NCBI RefSeq assembly: GCF_008831285.2
Contig: NC_045143.1
Span: forward strand, 5,961,503-6,025,502
Reading direction: 5' to 3'
DNA length: 64,000 bases
Source: Nymphaea colorata
Taxonomy: Eukaryota > Streptophyta > Magnoliopsida > Nymphaeales > Nymphaeaceae
Position numbers and translations under genes: made by a program. This document shows, one piece after another, positions 15,116-29,309 of this stretch (positions are counted from its first letter, which is position 1; each line of letters begins with the position of its first letter). The notes beneath the pieces were generated by a model that worked only from the letters and a program-made list of their open reading frames with translations, ran no database searches and was not told the DNA's origin.

Positions 15116-17974
15116 TGAAGGGTGGGAAAGAAGACGGGGAGAAATTAATGGGTCCTCTCTTCCCTCGTCTGCACGTCAATGACACTGCGGATAAGGGAGG
15201 GCCGAGGGCTCCCCCCAGGAACAAAATGGCTCTCTACGAGCAGCTCAGCATCCCCTCCCAGAGGTACGGCTCATCCGCCTCATCGGCGCCCGTCCCTCTT
15301 CACAACAACGGGGCTCTGTTCTCTCCTGCGGCCTCCAGCCAGGTGAATCGCATCCTTAAGCAACCCACGTCTTTCCATTTCGGTTGGTCCTTTCTTATGA
15401 TGCTTTGTTCTGATGGAAACCTCATGGTGTCTCTTTCTTCTGCTAAAGCTGAAGTTGGTTGGTGGTGGGATTCGTACCTTTTGGGATATAACCATCGCGA
15501 ATTTTGGGGAAACGCGAATATTTGAGAAAATTTGACCTCCAGACTTCGTTTTTCTTATCGTGGTGAAATTTTATGATGGTATAGCGTTGTTCGGTCAGTT
15601 TGCTCATTAGGAGTTTTGGGGAAAGTATGCGTGATGTTAATACTTTCATGGTTCGCCTATTGTTGCAAATTGGTGCGGTAGCTATTTTATTTATAGGAAT
15701 TTAAGGGGCAATTAGGCATACTTTTAACCTTCTTGTATGTTTGGTTGTTCTAATTCTGTGAGGTGGAATGTGTTATCACCTATTTTTATTTCTTTAATTA
15801 TTTTTATGGAGAACGTGGAAAAATTTGTTCATATTTATCAATATCTGTCACCATGGTTGCTTTTGCTGCTCATGTATCATTAATTTAGAATTGGAGTAAA
15901 CCATGGTCATATTATGCTGTGTGTCTGTTTTCAATAATTTTCCTCCTGAGAGCTTAGTCAATTGCTTAATTATGAGGATGATCTGATGGCAATAATGCTC
16001 AGTTTAGGAAATCTGATGAAATAATGAGAAGCCCCTTAATCAGTTGATAGGAACATTTTGGTTATCCCCATGTATGCATAGTCTATTTCCATGATTCACT
16101 TTGAGGACTTTTCAGATACTCTCTTGTTTTTCTGCCTTTGTAGTTTTGATCTTGATGCTTTCCATAACATCTGGTTTTGGCATCTTTGCAGGGCTGTGGT
16201 CATGATAGGACTCTTTTTCAATCATTTTATGCCCAAAAAGCACCATCCTATTCAACAGACAAGGTTAACTCACGCTCTTCTGATGGAGTAAGTGGTAATG
16301 CAGCGTCTGTCAGTTTGGAACCAAAGTTTGTGAAGAACATGAGCTTTAAGGCATCAAATGTTGGCCGTGCATCCTCCGCAGTGGAACACACTTCATTTCA
16401 CCGGCATGATGCCTCCAACAAAAGGGACTTAGGTGGGAGAAAAGACAGAGATGATGATGATTTCATGGTTCCCACATTAGCTGACCCTGGGACTGTAACT
16501 AAGGAGAAAGTGGATCTGACTCTTCCTCCTGCATATTCAGGTCATTGCGCTGCTACTGAAAGCAGCAATCCTCCAAAGCACATAGCTAATAGTTGCAGTT
16601 GTGCAACGGAAATGCAGAAATCTGAAGATAAATCTGGAAAAAAATCAAATAACTTGAGCAAAAAGTTAATATCTTCTGGCGATCCTGCTGATTATGCAAA
16701 CTGTCCAGCTGAAGGGAAACAAAATGGATCTGGGCTTGCTGTACATTCCATTGAGAAGATTGCATCAACTCCACTTGCAGAAGTAATACTTTCAGAACGG
16801 CCTAGATATGTGAAATGCTCACTTAGTCGAGACCGTCTATGTGGTCCTTCAAATGGTGTAGGATCAATGTGTAATGAACCAGGCTCTTGTCCAGACTCTA
16901 GGTGTGAACGACCATTGGGTGACAATGGTTGCAGTAATGAAGCCTCAACCAAGGCCAGAAGCAAGACTGATATTGATATGTCTGAAAGAGGAGGCTTCTT
17001 GAAGATAAGAAATGAACACCCATCTAGTGAATCACCTGCTAATAGCAATGAAAGTCCTAGTGAAAATAAAACAAGTGGTAAAGTGCAACCAGGTGATAAA
17101 GATAGAAATGATGATGCATCTGAAACATCCATGCTGGACACAGTGTCAGGCCTGGAAATATCTCCTGATGACATTGTAGGGGTCATCGGTCCAAAGCAAT
17201 TCTGGAAAGCAAGAAGAGCAATGGTAAAGTGAGTATCCATCTTCTACCAACTTGCAGTTTCAGTTGAATCTGACTACAGTCTCAACCTCTGGCTCATTTT
17301 CAAAGTATCTGAATTAATTAAATTATTTTTTTTTGACACATCGGTAGAGCTAACTTTTCTATAAACAGTTGCTTTCACATGTATGAGGGTCTCAAGTTCA
17401 TGCATGTAGATGGCTTTCCAGAGTCTAAACGTGAAAATTTTATCTTGAGTGATTTGGTGTTATCCTAAAGACTTAAACATGTCCTACCACACAAATATCA
17501 AAAAATTTCAAAAGGGTCGGTCATGCAACCTTGTACACTATTCTGCTATTTATGTGGTATTCATGCTTATCTCAGTTTCTATCTGTTACGGTTTCATCAA
17601 ATTTCTGGAAATCATTGTTTCTTGTATATAAACTTATGACTACAATTAGTGCATGAGCTGGTATACTGATTTGCTCTTTTCCTGTAGTTACCTTGTGTTC
17701 ATGTTGTTAATGGATTTGATGATCACAATGTCCATAATTTGCCTTGTGGGCTTCTTAGTGGATCCTTCTCTGAGTTGTATCATATTATATGATCTAGTCA
17801 GACTGGAGAATGTATCTATCAACCTTATCTACCATGACCCTTCAGACCAGTTAGGTTGAGTAAGTGATACAGTCTGATGTAATTGGAAGCGATACACTTT
17901 CCTTTGTAGCACTTAAATGAGCTTATTTTCATTTGTTCAAATCTAATCCTGGCTGCTGGACCAATAATATTAGT

Positions 17975-18009
<35 letters not shown>

Positions 18010-21000
18010 ATGCATATCTGCAAATGCATGTTGTTGTGTATTTGTGGTTCTTAGACCCCAAATCTTCATTACACGATTGCATTATAATATCCTGGTTTTT
18101 GGCTTTTTTGAAAATGATAATACATCCTATTATGTTCTGACTTGGTCCAATCTTGAATCCAGTTTTTGGTCTTCTTGCTAAGGTAGACAGCCTTGTACGC
18201 TCTTCATTTACAATGTCTCGCAGTAATCCTTGACTAATATGGAAAAACCTGCCTACTACTACCGGTCATGTTCAGCTGTATTTATCACTTAAAACTTAAA
18301 AGTATCTATTTGTCATTGTAAAGGATCAAGTACATCTGTAACAATTAATTATTTCAAAGTCTGCTGCCACTATGCTAAAGTGTGTGGGTTGGTAATGTTC
18401 TTCTTGGTCCTAATGGAACAGAATGCAGCCTATGGGTATTAACGTTTGAAGTTTTTCTCTCAATAAACGTAGGTGACTCCATGTATTAAAATGATCCCCA
18501 GATGCCTTTCAAATGAAGGCACCCATTATAGCGCATTCTTTCTGTTTCCTTTTGTTGTTTGTGGATAAATCTTCTTTATAAGTCCTGTTGGATCCTTGGC
18601 GGACTAAAGCCATGTACTTAGGAAATCAAGCTACATGAATTGTTTAGTGCTGGGTTGGTTGATAGGCAACACAAGAATGTGAAGGGAAGCTGCTTTGCAA
18701 GAGCAAATGAAATGCGTAATGTAGGTATTGAGTGGTGTAAGGCTACTTCACTGCAAAAGGATATACTAAAAAAGAAGATGGGTTAGATTCAATAAAATAT
18801 TGAGCCAGGTTATATGCATAGAGCAATATGGATGGTTTGATCTCTTTTTGACACTCTTAGCAAGTTTTCCAGTTATATGTCAAGAATGTATGCCTGCATA
18901 GATTTCATGAAGGGGGTTCCTGTGGACTATCTTTTTAGCTGTCCTAAACTGCCACATACAGTCTTGATCATAGAGAAGGCATGCCAAACTGGGATCTAAT
19001 GATTTGGCTTGAGATTTTGGCCAGATTCTTCATTTGTTTATATTTCTCCTTGAAAGGCTAAGTGCATATTAGTGTCCAACGGTTGTAATACCCCAAGAAC
19101 AGCTACTTTCTTGTTTTTGTAGGCAAGATGTCTAGAATTGGAAGTTCAGAAAGTCGGTTATAGGTTCCCAATGAAGGATTTTGGTATGTCAGTTCTACAG
19201 GAACATCAGTCGCTCCTCATTTATTACTTTATATGGTGCCAAATGAATTCTCTGGAGTCAGTTTTTGTTCCTTCAATAATAATGCTGGAAGGTGGCCATT
19301 CTATATCATGTTACTTACTTGTAGTGTTTATTTTCTTTTCTCTTGCTCTTTCTTCCTGGGGCAAGCAATTTTTTGAGATGGAAATTTAGTTACAGACTGG
19401 TTGCTGCATCTATTTAGGCAGGTATATCTATCTGGAATTAATCCATCATTGAGCATCAATGTGCAGTCAAGATGAGCTTGAGGAGAAGAAAGTTGCTTCT
19501 GCATGGACAAGAAATAATAAAAAAAAAAGCGAAAAAAAGTCGGGTAGAGTCAAGAATGAGGTTGAGGAGTAAAAAGTTGCTTTTGCATGGACAAGAAATT
19601 AAAAGAGGAAAAGGAAATAAGATTGAGTAGGTAAGAAAATTATTCTTCTGCCATTGAAATATTAAGTGATGAATATGTGATGAATGATGAACAACAATAT
19701 TAAGTGTCACGAGACTCTGCTGAAGGCTGTGGGAGTGCAAAATAGGTTATGCAACTGTTACGGTCTCATTGGGGTCAATGATCTATTGCTAGTAGAGCCT
19801 GATTAGGTGACAGGAAGCGGTTCTTATTGAGGAATGGAGAACTAGCTGGTGAGAGACGCACAACGAGTACTATGAGTTCCATGGTTAGAAGCGTAGGTTT
19901 TGGATTTTGATGCCAGCATCATTTGCAAGAAATATGGGGCCTGATATCTGGATTCTTTCCTTTAACTGGATCATCCACAAGTTCATTCTACTGAAAAAGC
20001 TTTAAATATAGGTGTTGTATGGTTCTGTATTAGTTGAGAATTACTGTCTTTGAGATTAATGGCTGAACTTCTGCAGCTGAATTTTTCTGTATCCTTGTAC
20101 GAAAGGTGAGGTACATGGAAGACAATTACTTTTCCAGATCAGAAACTAAAGTAGTGGATGGCTTGTTAGCGCTAAAGATGATCTAAAAGTTCATCCTAGA
20201 TGTACCATCTACCTTGGATGGAGCAGGAGCACTTCTATGTAGATTTGTATGTTTTCCTTGTCAGTAGGCTGCTGTGGCTTGTTATTCCCTTATTGCACAT
20301 AAGAGGGGTTCTCTGTAGTGCTCTATCAGGATTTTTTGATTTGTTTGTTTTATTTGTGGTGTTGTTCTTATAAGTGAAGCTTCCCTATTGCATGCTTTTG
20401 GTTTGACTGTTTAGGACAGGTAAGGGATGTTCCACAGGAACCCCTTCATGAAAATCTGTGCAGGCAAACGTTCTTGGCATATAATAGGAAAAGTTTGCTA
20501 TAAGTGTTAACAAGTGATCAAACTATAACCTGGCTCAAGATTTCATTGAACCCCATTTTCTTTTTGAGTAGAGCCTTTTCCAATGGATTAGCCTTACACC
20601 ACTCAATATCTACATTAAGCCTTTCATTTGCTGTTCAGTTTTTTGAAGATTTCTTTTTTAATTTCTTTTGTGGTTCTTACAAACGAAGATCTGGTAAACA
20701 AGCTTCCCAATTGCATTTCGTTGAAAGGCTTTTGGTTTGACTACACCCTTTAACACAGTGATTAGAGTTGGTCTATTCCTTGCGTAAAGGCGGATTGAAG
20801 GAAAATAGAACACAAATTGAATGAAAGAAAATAAAGGCAAGGGAATTAACAAAGGAAAATTAGGACAATAATTCTTGATCTCTTCAATAATGTCTTGAAA
20901 GAACTCACATGCCCTTAAATAGGGCTTGTAAACAATTTGGATCTTTTGGATCCAAGACGGACCAAATAGAAGGTCCAGCCACAATGAAAACAACTAAAAT

Positions 21001-22470
21001 AATTCCAAAATGAATCTATCTAAAGATCAACTCCACTCATATCAGCTCTTCGTCACCTTTTAAGCAGCACTTGCTAACTTCTCTGTTGTAATGCCATGTG
21101 AAACTTGTTTCTTGTGTGCTTCCAGCTTTTGTGGAACAGACGAACTTTCCCATAATTCTGTCTGATATTTATACTCTGTGAACATCTTTTTGGTTTCCTG
21201 TGTTATTAACCTTTTGATCTTCCTTTGGTGGTGGGACAGTAACTACCAACTGCAGACCTGATCTAATCTGTTTCCATATTCTGTGACAGCCAACAGAGGC
21301 TCTTTTCTGTTCAAGTGTTTGAATTGCATAGGTTAATAAAGGTCAATTTCTTAACCTTCCTTCCCATTTTCTTTTTTTGTTGGAAACGACATCATCCCTA
21401 GCTACATTTTCTATGAGCAGGTTCAGAAATTATTTGCTGGGTCTCCACACTTGTTACTGGAGGATGAATTGTACTTGACAATTCCATCAAAAAAGGCAGC
21501 AGATAGTAAAATTCTTTCTGATTTGAATTCAAAACCACAACCACCAATTGTCAAACAGAACGAAGTGCCTCCAGAAGTTAGCGAGACTGCCAAGTTTCCA
21601 ACTGCAGGGAAACCAGTTTCATCTGTTGGTGATGGCATTACGAAAAAAGAACTTACTAATCAAGCATCGAGCAATGGACATTGTAATGGTCCGCAGGACC
21701 CAGCGGCTGCTGATGGCAGAAATACAGCTTGGTGCTTTCCTCCAATGGGTACTCAGTGGCTAGTCCCTGTTATGTCTCCTTCGGAGGGGCTTATCTACAA
21801 GCCTATTGCAGGCCCATGTCCTCCTGCTGGTGGACTTATGTCTCCGGTTTATAGTACTTGTACCCCTTTAGGTCTTCCTGTCATCGGTGACTTAAATAAT
21901 TCGGCTTATGTGCTCCCACCGTCCCAACAGGGTGGCATTGCAATTTTACCACCAGGTGCACAAGGCTACTTTCCACCATACGGCGTTGATGTTGTTAACC
22001 CAATGCTTTCTGGTAGGATGCCTTGTGAACAAGCTAATGCCCCCCCTGGTAACCTGTCACATAGTCAAGCCGAGCAGTCCTCAGCTGCAGAGGCTAACAT
22101 GAACATGCATTCTCGAGGCTCCTGCAACATGTCCAGCCGAAAGGGCGATGCATTCTCCTGTCACAATGTAAAATTCCAGGCCCGCAAGGAGAGCGAATTC
22201 CAAGGGAGTTCTGCAAGCACTCCAAGCATCCGTTTTGAGAAGATGAAGGAGGCAGCAGGTCAGGCATCTGAGGGACGGGATTCTGTACAGCTTCTTCCCC
22301 AAACTCCAGCGGCAGTGGACAATCTGGATAGGAGGGGACATGCAGAGAGTGGCGAGCATCATAGTAGAGTGATCAAAGTCGTGCCACATAATCCTTTGAC
22401 CGCATCAGAGTCTGCAGCAAGAATATTTCGGTCAATTCAGAAGGAGCGGCAACGGTATGACTCGTTGTAA
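15115..22470 (+). CDS. ELF3: EARLY FLOWERING 3 (ELF3), evening-complex scaffold
   Basis: Four coding exons join in frame to 788 aa: 15115-15342, 16192-17228, 21290-21341 and 21421-22470. Exon 1 encodes the conserved N-terminus ([12 protein letters not shown], then [20 protein letters not shown]). The end of exon 2, exon 3 and the start of exon 4 encode the central block: [57 protein letters not shown]. Exon 4 carries [16 protein letters not shown] and the C-terminal [23 protein letters not shown]3 joins ELF4 and LUX in the evening complex that represses clock and growth genes at night, and it is nuclear. There is no glutamine run in the prion-like region, unlike Arabidopsis, whose protein is 695 aa. 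The 52-nt exon 3 and the small exon pattern match the family. Intron 2 is 4.06 kb and holds repeats, including a probable LTR fragment. Confidence 0.97.
17977..18008 (+). repeat. (TG)n microsatellite in ELF3 intron 2
   Basis: About 32 bases of TG dinucleotides inside the long ELF3 intron, with a short GCATGCAT tail. Confidence 0.9.
20740..21060 (-). mobile_element. Probable LTR fragment inside ELF3 intron 2
   Basis: Read on the minus strand, the stretch has a layout typical of plant LTR U3-R-U5 ends. TTTGGTCCGTCTTGGATCC-like sequence is followed by a CCCTATTTAAGGGCATG segment, then an A/T-rich tail with TTCAATTTGTGTTC. No second LTR, primer-binding site or internal coding region is visible, so it would be a solo or truncated LTR in opposite orientation to ELF3. 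The call rests on composition and layout, not on a match. Confidence 0.35.
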
Positions 22471-24667
<2,197 letters not shown>

Positions 24668-24719
24668 TTGTCCAGTCAGAAACATTTCTACGTTTCCAAA
24701 GAGAGACAGGTTGAGGGTA

Positions 24720-25640
24720 ATGATGCATCCGGAAGAAGAAGCATCTTCCTTGATGTCAAACAGGTTATCTAACAACCGCCTTCCGTCTGCCGAAGCCGAT
24801 GATGCGGTGAACAGGTCGGAGGAGACATGGCTGTGGGAACAAGTGAAGCAGGAGACCAAGCAGGACGCGCAAGCAGAGCCTGCCGTGGCCAGCTTCCTCT
24901 TCTCCACCGTCCTCTCCCACCCATCACTCATGCACTGTCTTGCCTTCCACCTGGGCAACAAGCTCTCATCCTCCACCTTACTCCCCACTCTCCTGTACAA
25001 CCTCTTCTTCGAGTCCTTCACCAACGCCGACGTCCGGCGTGCCGTCGTCGCAGACCTCAAGGCCGTCCGTCTCCGCGACCCCTCCTGCCGCTCCTACTCC
25101 CACTGCCTCCTCTACTACAAGGGCTTCCTCGCTCTCCAAGCTCACCGCGTCACGCGCCGCCTTTGGCTCCAGGACCGCCCTTCTCTCGCGCTCTCCCTCC
25201 AGTCCCGAATTTCCGACGTCTTCGCCGTGGACATACACCCCGGTGCCTGCATCGGCTCGGGAGTGCTACTCGATCACGCCACCGGAATCGTAATCGGAGA
25301 AACTACCGTCATCGGAAACAATGTGTCACTGCTGCACCATGTCACGCTTGGCGGGACCGGTAAGCAGGCTGGTGACAGGCATCCGAAGGTTGGCGACGGA
25401 GTCCTGATCGGTGCGGCAGCCACCCTAGTCGGAAATGTCAAGATCGGAGAGGGGGCCAAGATCGGCCCTGGCTCGGTGGTGCTGACCGACGTGCCGGCCT
25501 GGACTACTGCAATCGGGAACCCGGCTAGGGTGGTCGGAGGAAAAGGAAACCCGGTCGCGCACAGTGATGCTCCTGGGGAGAGCATGGATCACACTTCCTT
25601 CGTTGTCCAATGGTCAGAGTCCAGAGACCAGGTGATCTAA
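24720..25640 (+). CDS. SAT: Serine O-acetyltransferase (SAT), cytosolic SERAT1-type
   Basis: Intronless 306-aa frame starting at the tandem ATGATG (24720). It makes O-acetylserine from serine and acetyl-CoA (EC 2.3.1.30), the step that feeds cysteine synthesis. Residues about 40-150 form the helical SAT domain (LASYL-type ASFLFSTVLSHPSL, FHLGNKLSS, DPSCRSYSHCLLYYKGFLALQAHR in part). Residues 165-265 form the left-handed beta-helix, with the active-site segments DVFAVDIHPGACIG (His173) and LLHHVTLGGTG (His206-207), then GDRHPKVGDG. The C-terminus, ending in Ile, is the tail that docks into O-acetylserine(thiol)lyase in the cysteine synthase complex. The N-terminal extension is short, acidic and lacks a transit-peptide look, so a cytosolic form like Arabidopsis SERAT1;1 (312 aa) is most likely. 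The coding region is strikingly GC-rich at third positions against AT-rich flanks. Confidence 0.96.
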   Translation: MMHPEEEASSLMSNRLSNNRLPSAEADDAVNRSEETWLWEQVKQETKQDAQAEPAVASFLFSTVLSHPSLMHCLAFHLGNKLSSSTLLPTLLYNLFFESFTNADVRRAVVADLKAVRLRDPSCRSYSHCLLYYKGFLALQAHRVTRRLWLQDRPSLALSLQSRISDVFAVDIHPGACIGSGVLLDHATGIVIGETTVIGNNVSLLHHVTLGGTGKQAGDRHPKVGDGVLIGAAATLVGNVKIGEGAKIGPGSVVLTDVPAWTTAIGNPARVVGGKGNPVAHSDAPGESMDHTSFVVQWSESRDQVI

Positions 25641-26879
25641 AACATGATCAGTTCTTTCATGGTGCTGTTCTCGTAAGTCTTGGTCGATCGACCGGTGCTT
25701 GCTGGAGGTTTTCTTATTTTCAAAGTTTCCTTTGATCCGAAAAAAGGAAAATCATGAACTTGGTAGCGATTCAAGTGATGCCAGAAGCAGAATACTTAAA
25801 TCTGGTTTGTGTTTTGGTTCCTTCTTTTAGTCTAACTTCCTCAATCCAGAGGAAGCAGACAGGTTATGATTTTGCTGTTTCTGTTGTGTAAACATAATCA
25901 ATTGTCGTGATGACACAGAAGATATGTTAATGATAATGACATGTTTTCTCTGACGTCTGATGTGATGTTTGTACAATTATGGGTGAGCAAAACTTCGTGG
26001 TAAACCACTTTGTTAATGTCATCAAGTTGGAGATGTCATGAGTTTTAAATCACATACGAGCTTGCATTCCTTTTGATAAAGCAAAATCATTCTTGTACTG
26101 GTGAAGTTATGCGCATTTCAACTATGTTAGGTGCCTATGAAAAACTTTAGTAATTTCAATTATTTTCTTATCACCAGCGTTATGGCAATGAAAGTGCAAG
26201 AAAATTGCTTGGTGTAGGCACTGGTAGGTTGAAACGTTTCAGGGCTTTATATTTATAAAGTTGGAGAATGGATGGAAAAGTGAGGTAATTTGAGTTGCTG
26301 GAAGTCGTATCAATTAAATAATATATCTTTCAAATTTAATTAATTGCGCATTGCACCTATACTGATCATGGTACTGGATTTAAAAGACATTTTATCTTAT
26401 AATAACGGTAACCTGTGATTATCACCAAGTAATAGGATCTTATGAGCTCTTGAAACCCATCAGTTCATGTGCCCTTCCATGAGTCTGAATCCTTATCCCT
26501 GATGGGGAACAGAAACCTCATGGGATGTTACACAAGCTGCTAGGTGAGCCAGGTAGTTTTCTGCAAATTAGAACTCGGTTGTTTTTTTTGTTTTAGGTTT
26601 CTAGCTAGAGTCCATTCAGCTAATGGGGTTCTATCTGGATCTCTGTGATCTGTATGAGGAATAAATCCAAAAGTTAAAATTCTTAACCATCTATCAGGTT
26701 TCAATCGACCTTCTTTCTCGTTTCAGCTAATGATCTAATTTAATGTTAAAATTCTAATGCTCTAGGTCCTTAGCAATATTGCATGTTCAGGCTCAATACT
26801 AGTAAAGTGCTAAGGCGTCCCACGTCACAACAAGAACAACAAGTTCTCTTTTCCTAAAAATATTAGCACCTTTTGTTGG

Positions 26880-27200
26880 ATTGTGGAGTCCGATCCCAAT
26901 TTGATGGGCTGCCCACTGTTTTATATCCAAATACTGTGGTTTGGGTATCCAGAGGTATTGTTGTATTTCACCGCTATTACCCTATTGCGTAAGGCTTTTG
27001 TAGTTAAAGGTGAACCCTCTCTCGATATATATATATATATATATACTTTTGGAACAGTGAAGCTAGTGTACCATGTGGTGGATGTAGGACTAAGTCTTTT
27101 GAACCACATAAATCTTTTTGTTTTATGGGGTTTATTTTCTACTCCTCACTCTAGAGAGTGTTAGGAGTCCTGTTCTTTTCAACTTCTACCGGAACATCAT
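26880..27200 (+). mobile_element. Probable Copia-type LTR fragment
   Basis: Contains TGGATGTAGGACTAAGTC followed by TTTTGAACCACATAAATC and then a T-rich stretch. This order (GGATGTAGG..GAACCACRTAAATC) is typical of the R/U5 part of many plant Ty1-Copia LTRs. A TA run at 27026 interrupts it. No partner LTR, PBS or coding region is seen, so it is best read as a solo or broken LTR. Recognition is by memory of the motif order. Confidence 0.45.
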
Positions 27201-28240
27201 CCTTCTAAATAGTGGTAGATCCAAAAATTTTGGCAAGCAGGCACAAAACTCTCTCTCTCTCAGTCTCTCTCTCTCTCACACACACACACACATACACAAA
27301 CAATTATATAAACAAGTTGGTGCACGGCACACTACTCGTTAAATTGGCAGCCAATAATTTCGTAGCTTTCTGGAGAAACTTCAAGAGATTACATTGCAAT
27401 TTCCCCAAGTTGTGTGATATCGACGTTTGAACTTTTATTTTCTTTAATGATTAAAGAAACAAGATGGGAACCCGCAACTACTGCATCATTTGCACGGGAA
27501 ACAAAAAGAAATTCTACGATGGTGAACTCCTGACCTGAAGTCCACTCAGCAGGGATGTCCGTTTTGGGATTAGGTGAACCCTATTATGCCACTGAACAAT
27601 TTTCATTGAGCAAAAAAACATTGCAGAACGTACTAGCACTCATGGTTGTCTCGACCAGAAACTTGGGGGTTTTCCTTCCTCTTCTTTCAATTTTATAGGT
27701 ACAGATAGTATGACGGATAACCACGCAATTAGTTCCTAATCAATCTGAAGATGAAATATAGTACTGATGTATATGGCACCATTATGAAGAACATATATGT
27801 TAGTATTATGATAAACAGTTTGATAGCTTCATATTTATTATCCTTTTTCCATTTTAAGGCGTCCCGGAGAGGGAGTTGTAGACTAGCTAATCCCGTGAAT
27901 TCAATCTGCAGCCATGGTGTCTGAAATTATAGAAATCCAACAAAATTGATGTGGTTTGATAAAGATTCAGGTTCTTCAACTTTAAATTTTTTAAAGTTCA
28001 TTAAAACTTGGAGGGTCATGAAATTCAAACCACGCATCGAATTTCGACAAATTTGTTTTTCGAACCTAGTTATTTGAGCCTTTCAAGTTCATTTGCAGAG
28101 CCAAATTTCAAACGAAGGAAAAAAATCTGGCCAAAGTGTTGGGCACCAAATGGCAAAAAAGAATAGAGGGATGATTTCATTCGTATATATGGAAATTAGG
28201 TCCTGATAATTCTCATTAAATGTTTAAGCTATTATAATTC

Positions 28241-28246
<6 letters not shown>

Positions 28247-28313
<67 letters not shown>
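28247..28313 (+). repeat. (TA)n microsatellite
   Basis: About 65 bases of uninterrupted TA between SAT and RH10; it can form a cruciform. Confidence 0.95.
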
Positions 28314-28318
<5 letters not shown>

Positions 28319-28560
28319 AATTGAAGATCATACTTTCTTATAAAGAATGAAATTATGGCTAATCTCTTGATGCATCATAAACCTTGTTTCGCTGCTTACG
28401 CCTTAAAAGTGATGTGACTCAAAACCATATCAACACGCGTCGCCTGTTCAATAAACTGTGCAGATTACATCTATCAAATTCTGACCATATGGTCATGCAA
28501 CTGAATGTTTGCAACAGAGTGCACACATGGAGAATGTCATCTTCTTGTCTCTCGACAGTA

Positions 28561-28685
28561 GTTACTCGGTCTTGAAATTGATGAACCTCCATGACAAAAA
28601 AGTTCCTCAGTCTTGGAAATTGGTGGACCTCCATGACAAAAAAGTTCCTCAGTCTTGGAAATTGGTGAACCTCCATGACGAAAAA
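28561..28685 (+). repeat. Minisatellite, three copies of a ~42-bp unit
   Basis: Units start at 28561 (41 bp), 28602 (42 bp) and 28644, each containing GTTCCTCAGTCTTGGAAATT, GAACCTCC and ATGACAAAAAA. The first copy is more diverged (GTTACTCGGTCTTGAAATTG). Because the unit is a multiple of three, it creates repetitive open frames on both strands, but there is no sign that any is a gene. Confidence 0.9.
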
Positions 28686-29309
28686 AACTTCGGCAAAGGC
28701 CAGCTACACCGGCGACATTAGTCGTATTAACACTGAATGCATTTAAAAAAAGATCTCTAGGATTCTTCATGACGTACACAGTACCAGTTGCTTTAGTTTC
28801 AAGTGCCATTTGAATTTTTTAGACATCAAACTTATTATCGCTGCACTAGGTTGAGGGGCAGGAGTCAACTAACTTGGAAACTTATTTTTCAAGTTGGTGC
28901 AGAAAAGACGTGACACTTGGTAGCTACTCAATGCTCTCAGTATAGCATGTAACTTGTTTGGAAATTGCTTTATGGCTACAATAGAATTGAAGCTTCTTAC
29001 AGTTTCAAGTTTTAACTAATCAAAAGGAACATAAAGCAAAAGGCAAATTACATAAGTTGTTTGTTGCAATCATTCCCCTCGTTTACACATTAGAGTTGGC
29101 CTTGTTTTTGCTACATCGATAATTCACCAAGTAGGTAAAAATGATATCCTGGGAACCATGTTGCCCGCTTCGCAACTTGGTTTACAGTTTAGACAGAAAA
29201 AGTTGGTGCAATCACCTAATTAAATCGATCCTTCAATTTACATCTGAAGGTAAAGTAACTCTTTCTTTCTCTACAACTTCCCGTGCTAGATCAAAAAATA
29301 CTGCAGCTG

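Larger units (their letters stand above)
25641..29309. other. Intergenic between SAT and RH10, repeat-bearing
   Basis: No gene recognised. It contains the SAT 3' flank, an LTR-like fragment (26880-27200), TA and CT/CA runs at 27026-27042 and 27250-27293, a GTGGTAGATCCAAAAATTTT motif at about 27211, a long TA tract (28247-28313) and a 42-bp minisatellite (28561-28685). Confidence 0.4.

Noticed and set aside
14765-15118. 117-codon frame ending in poly-Glu that overlaps the ELF3 ATG
   Set aside because: It begins with GTG, lacks an ATG in frame, and its protein-like tail is only the GAA repeat.
24827-25610. Long Pro/Ser/Arg-rich and antisense frames over SAT
   Set aside because: They are long only because the SAT coding region is GC-rich; no start context or domain supports them.
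26883-27164. FGYPEV motif suggesting inserted mitochondrial cox1
   Set aside because: Only a handful of residues match and the flanking translation does not. The DNA fits an LTR layout better.
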